From: Kryptolebias marmoratus
Taxonomy: Eukaryota > Chordata > Actinopteri > Cyprinodontiformes > Rivulidae
DNA length: 64,000 nucleotides
NCBI RefSeq assembly: GCF_001649575.2
Contig: NC_051450.1
Span: 17,481,959 to 17,545,958 of the forward strand
Direction: 5' to 3'
Program-made: the position numbers and the translations under genes
Part shown: piece after piece, positions 61,435 through 64,000 of the stretch
Layout: the number at the start of each line of letters is the position of its first letter
How positions within the stretch are numbered: position 1 is the first letter of the stretch
Notes under the pieces: generated by a model
What the model was told of the DNA's origin: nothing
What the model saw: only the letters and a program-made list of their open reading frames with translations
The model's database searches: none

Positions 61435-64000
61435 CTGAAGAAATGAAGAAAAAAAAACACAAATTAGCACGGCAAATAATAACAGATGAACAAAAAACAA
61501 CAAAATAAAAGCCAAACACTTGCCTCTTTCTCTCCTATTTGGAAACTAAATTGATCAGATCAATGTGTGCAGTTTTTACAGATAAAATATTTTACCCAAC
61601 ATTGTGCCATGTACTTGTACTTTATCACATGTATCAGTTACCCATGTCAAGTGTAGAACTTGATCCTGCTTTGCCATAAAAGGTATTAAAGTTAGCATAT
61701 ATTTGTTCAGAAAGGTAAATAAATATTTGCTTACTGAAACAATTATGCAATTATTTAAATCTAAGCAGGCAAAGTATGTCCACTCATATATCGGTATAAA
61801 CAGTCCTATTGTGGAATCTTTGGGGCCTTCAGTACTCATAAGCCTAAAGTACTTTTCAGCTTCATGGCATTCGTAATTTGTTTCTGAACCACCACAACCA
61901 ATAAGACCCACTACAAGAGAAAGGGGGATATGTAAACATCTGTGGGGTTTAACATATCTGCCGAGCTTAATTTCACACCATAGCTCTCGGTAAGAGTTAG
62001 GGACTGTGTAATTTCACTCTGTTTGGGGACAGATTCCTGCGAGGGGTTCCAGGCATTTTCTAAATTGTTCCCGGCACTTAAATGATCCCTAGCCTCAAAC
62101 TCCTGCAGGGCTGAAACGCTGGCAGTCATAAAAAATAAAAACAAAACAAAACAAAAAAAGAAAAACCACCTCACGTCCATTTCACTTCTGCAGCCCTGTT
62201 GGATTCCACGGTAATGAAGAATGACGAACTTGCACACACAAAACACATTAGAATAAGGATCGTGTGTTGGTTTTATAGGTATCTGATCGTGTGTAGATCC
62301 TCCTGATGAGTGAAAGATTTATTGGACGCACTCAACCAACAAATCCTGCCAAGTGAAATGGAACATGTACTGGTACTCAGATACCCAAACGGCTGTGGTG
62401 TTTCTTTCATCTGAACATAAACTGGGCTGAGTCTGCAGCCTTCTAAAGTAGGCCACGCTAATCTCGACCAAGGCATAAATGCGAGAAGCAAAGAAAATGA
62501 ATAAAAAGATGAGTTTCAGCAGCTTGTAAATTGCTTGTGTCGTTTACGATATATGGCAAAAAAAATAATTTTTTCCACACTTCAGTTGTAATATGTTTCT
62601 TCTAACATCCCTGTAGCCTCTTTGAGGTTATTAGAATACAGACTTTTGTTACGGCTGCAGCAGTTTGCCAGTTCTGCTTATGTTAATCCACAGCACATTT
62701 TCTGCTCCAGTGCACTCTCAGAAAAACACAAGCTCTCTTCTTCTTTATTTTTTTTAAGCCACACACACATGCAGACAATCATGCAGCCATACAAAAGGCA
62801 ACAGATCGGCTGTTTATGACTTAGCCTGACTCCACCTGACCTTAATACGAGATGAACAGCCATAACAATAGAGAAGCTTTTTTTAAACCTTTGTATATAA
62901 TTCTGTATGTTTGTGTGTGTGTAGGAAGACGTGTTGTTAATACATCTGCTGCCACTGGGTGCTAGATGAGCTGAGCACTCATAGAAGGCATTGGCTTAAT
63001 ATTATGTGTTATAAAGGGAAAATTTGGACAAACAATTTTTTTTTTTAATGACTTGATTCTTGTTTCTCTTTGAAGAACTGACAATCAAACACTCAACCAA
63101 GACTGTTTTTACTTCCTGAATGATGACAAGTCTCACATGCTGCTTTGGCAGACTAAAAAAACTGCAAGAAAATAGAGAAGCACATATTTCTGTAGGCTAA
63201 CTGTTGGTTTACCTTGTTGCTGGGACTACATGTCAAGCAAAACAACACATTTCAGTTGGTAATAAAATGCATCTACAGTGTCCAAGTTTATCTTTAACTG
63301 TCCTTTAATGATTAATTTTTTTTTGACAGGGAGCTGTTCTAAATGAGACTAAGTCTGTCTGCCTGTTAGCAAGAATTCTATGAAACCCAGTAAAAAGGTG
63401 TCACTTTAGGAAAAGGACGATTCCTAAAATCGTAGTTTGGATATTTTGTGGTGTTCTGTGGAAAAGCTACGAAGCACGTTGTGCTTGTTGTGGATAACAC
63501 TTTGAATGACTTTCCTTTGGAGAAATAGAGTTAAACTCTGAGCAGACTGATGAGCTAACAGCTAGTCTGAGCAGAACCAAGACCACGGTGGATCTCTGCT
63601 GTTTAAAAACGACTCTGTGGAACACCATTTTACAACCTTTTTCACTGCTGTCAATTTAGCATCGCAGAGTTATTCTGAGAAAAATGTTACGATACTGTTT
63701 CATAAGATACCCCAGGCTGCACAAGAAGTGCTACAGCTAGCTGCTGCTGCCTCTATTTACACTTGCAAACAACCACAGAATTATATGTGTATATGACTAA
63801 CCATGTAATGTGAAACTGATGACAGTGTAGAGGTTTATAAAATAGCATATATATGAACTGTAATAAAGTTGTTTTCAGATGTTAGCAGTCCACTAGCCCT
63901 GCTCGGACTAGCCATTAGCTCGTCAATCAAAAGAGTGAACAATCCCTTGTTGCATTTTGCAGAACAAATAGTGAAAACTGATTCAAATGAATCAGTTTGT
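61435..64000. other. jph1 intron (right edge)
   Basis: 2.6 kb. No MORN-repeat coding sequence is visible. Poly-T near 63030 and short (GT)n near 62910. Confidence 0.6.

Noticed and set aside
61435..64000. Upstream jph1 MORN-repeat exons
   Set aside because: None of the frames shows the Y-x-G-x-W MORN pattern; they must lie beyond the window.

Overview
The window is nuclear DNA from a teleost fish. It has short vertebrate-type exons split by GT-AG introns, long AT-rich introns full of microsatellites and poly-A/T runs, and relics of typical fish transposable elements (L2/CR1-type and Rex-like LINEs, a Tc1-like element, hAT-like fold-back MITEs). The species cannot be read with certainty. Two degenerate 'ttttagct...' repeats resemble families I associate with cyprinodontiform fishes, which is a weak hint only.

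Four protein-coding genes lie on the minus strand, so the window reads right to left. (1) 59.38-61.43 kb: the last two coding exons of jph1 (junctophilin 1); its MORN-repeat exons lie beyond the right edge. (2) 48.3-50.34 kb: complete eloc (elongin C), 112 aa from three coding exons plus a non-coding first exon. (3) 39.75-47.5 kb: complete ube2w, a ubiquitin-conjugating enzyme of 151 aa from six exons. (4) 1.28-34.75 kb: eleven coding exons of stau2 (Staufen 2) covering dsRBD1-4 and the linker (599 residues in one continuous frame); the C-terminal exons lie beyond the left edge. The order and common strand STAU2-UBE2W-ELOC-JPH1 match human 8q21.11. TMEM70 and LY96, which in mammals lie between ELOC and JPH1, are not visible here.

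Layout by region. 1-34.75 kb is stau2 with large introns that carry a fold-back MITE, a Tc1-like relic, a LINE reverse-transcriptase relic, an L2 3' end and two GC-rich islands. 34.76-39.7 kb is the stau2/ube2w intergenic space, with hAT-like MITEs around a LINE fragment, a CpG-bearing stretch that may be the stau2 promoter, and about 0.5 kb of a palindromic AT-rich tandem repeat. 39.75-47.5 kb is ube2w, with an E-box (CLEAR-type) promoter. 48.3-50.4 kb is compact eloc with an ETS-site promoter. 50.4-59.38 kb is a gene desert with a 1.9 kb degenerate L2-type LINE and one short unexplained open frame. 59.38-64 kb is the 3' part of jph1 and an intron.

The four genes are neighbours but not an operon. 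Their roles are separate: RNA transport and decay (stau2), N-terminal ubiquitination (ube2w), Cullin-RING ligase and elongation-factor adaptor (eloc), and ER/SR-plasma membrane junctions (jph1). I see no CRISPR, tRNA or rRNA gene and no convincing new multigene system. The more unusual observations are a GC-AG intron inside stau2 dsRBD3, a palindromic minisatellite, a perfect GTCACGTGAC box at the ube2w promoter, a UG-repeat just behind a ube2w splice donor, and an orphan 68-codon frame at 54.3 kb.
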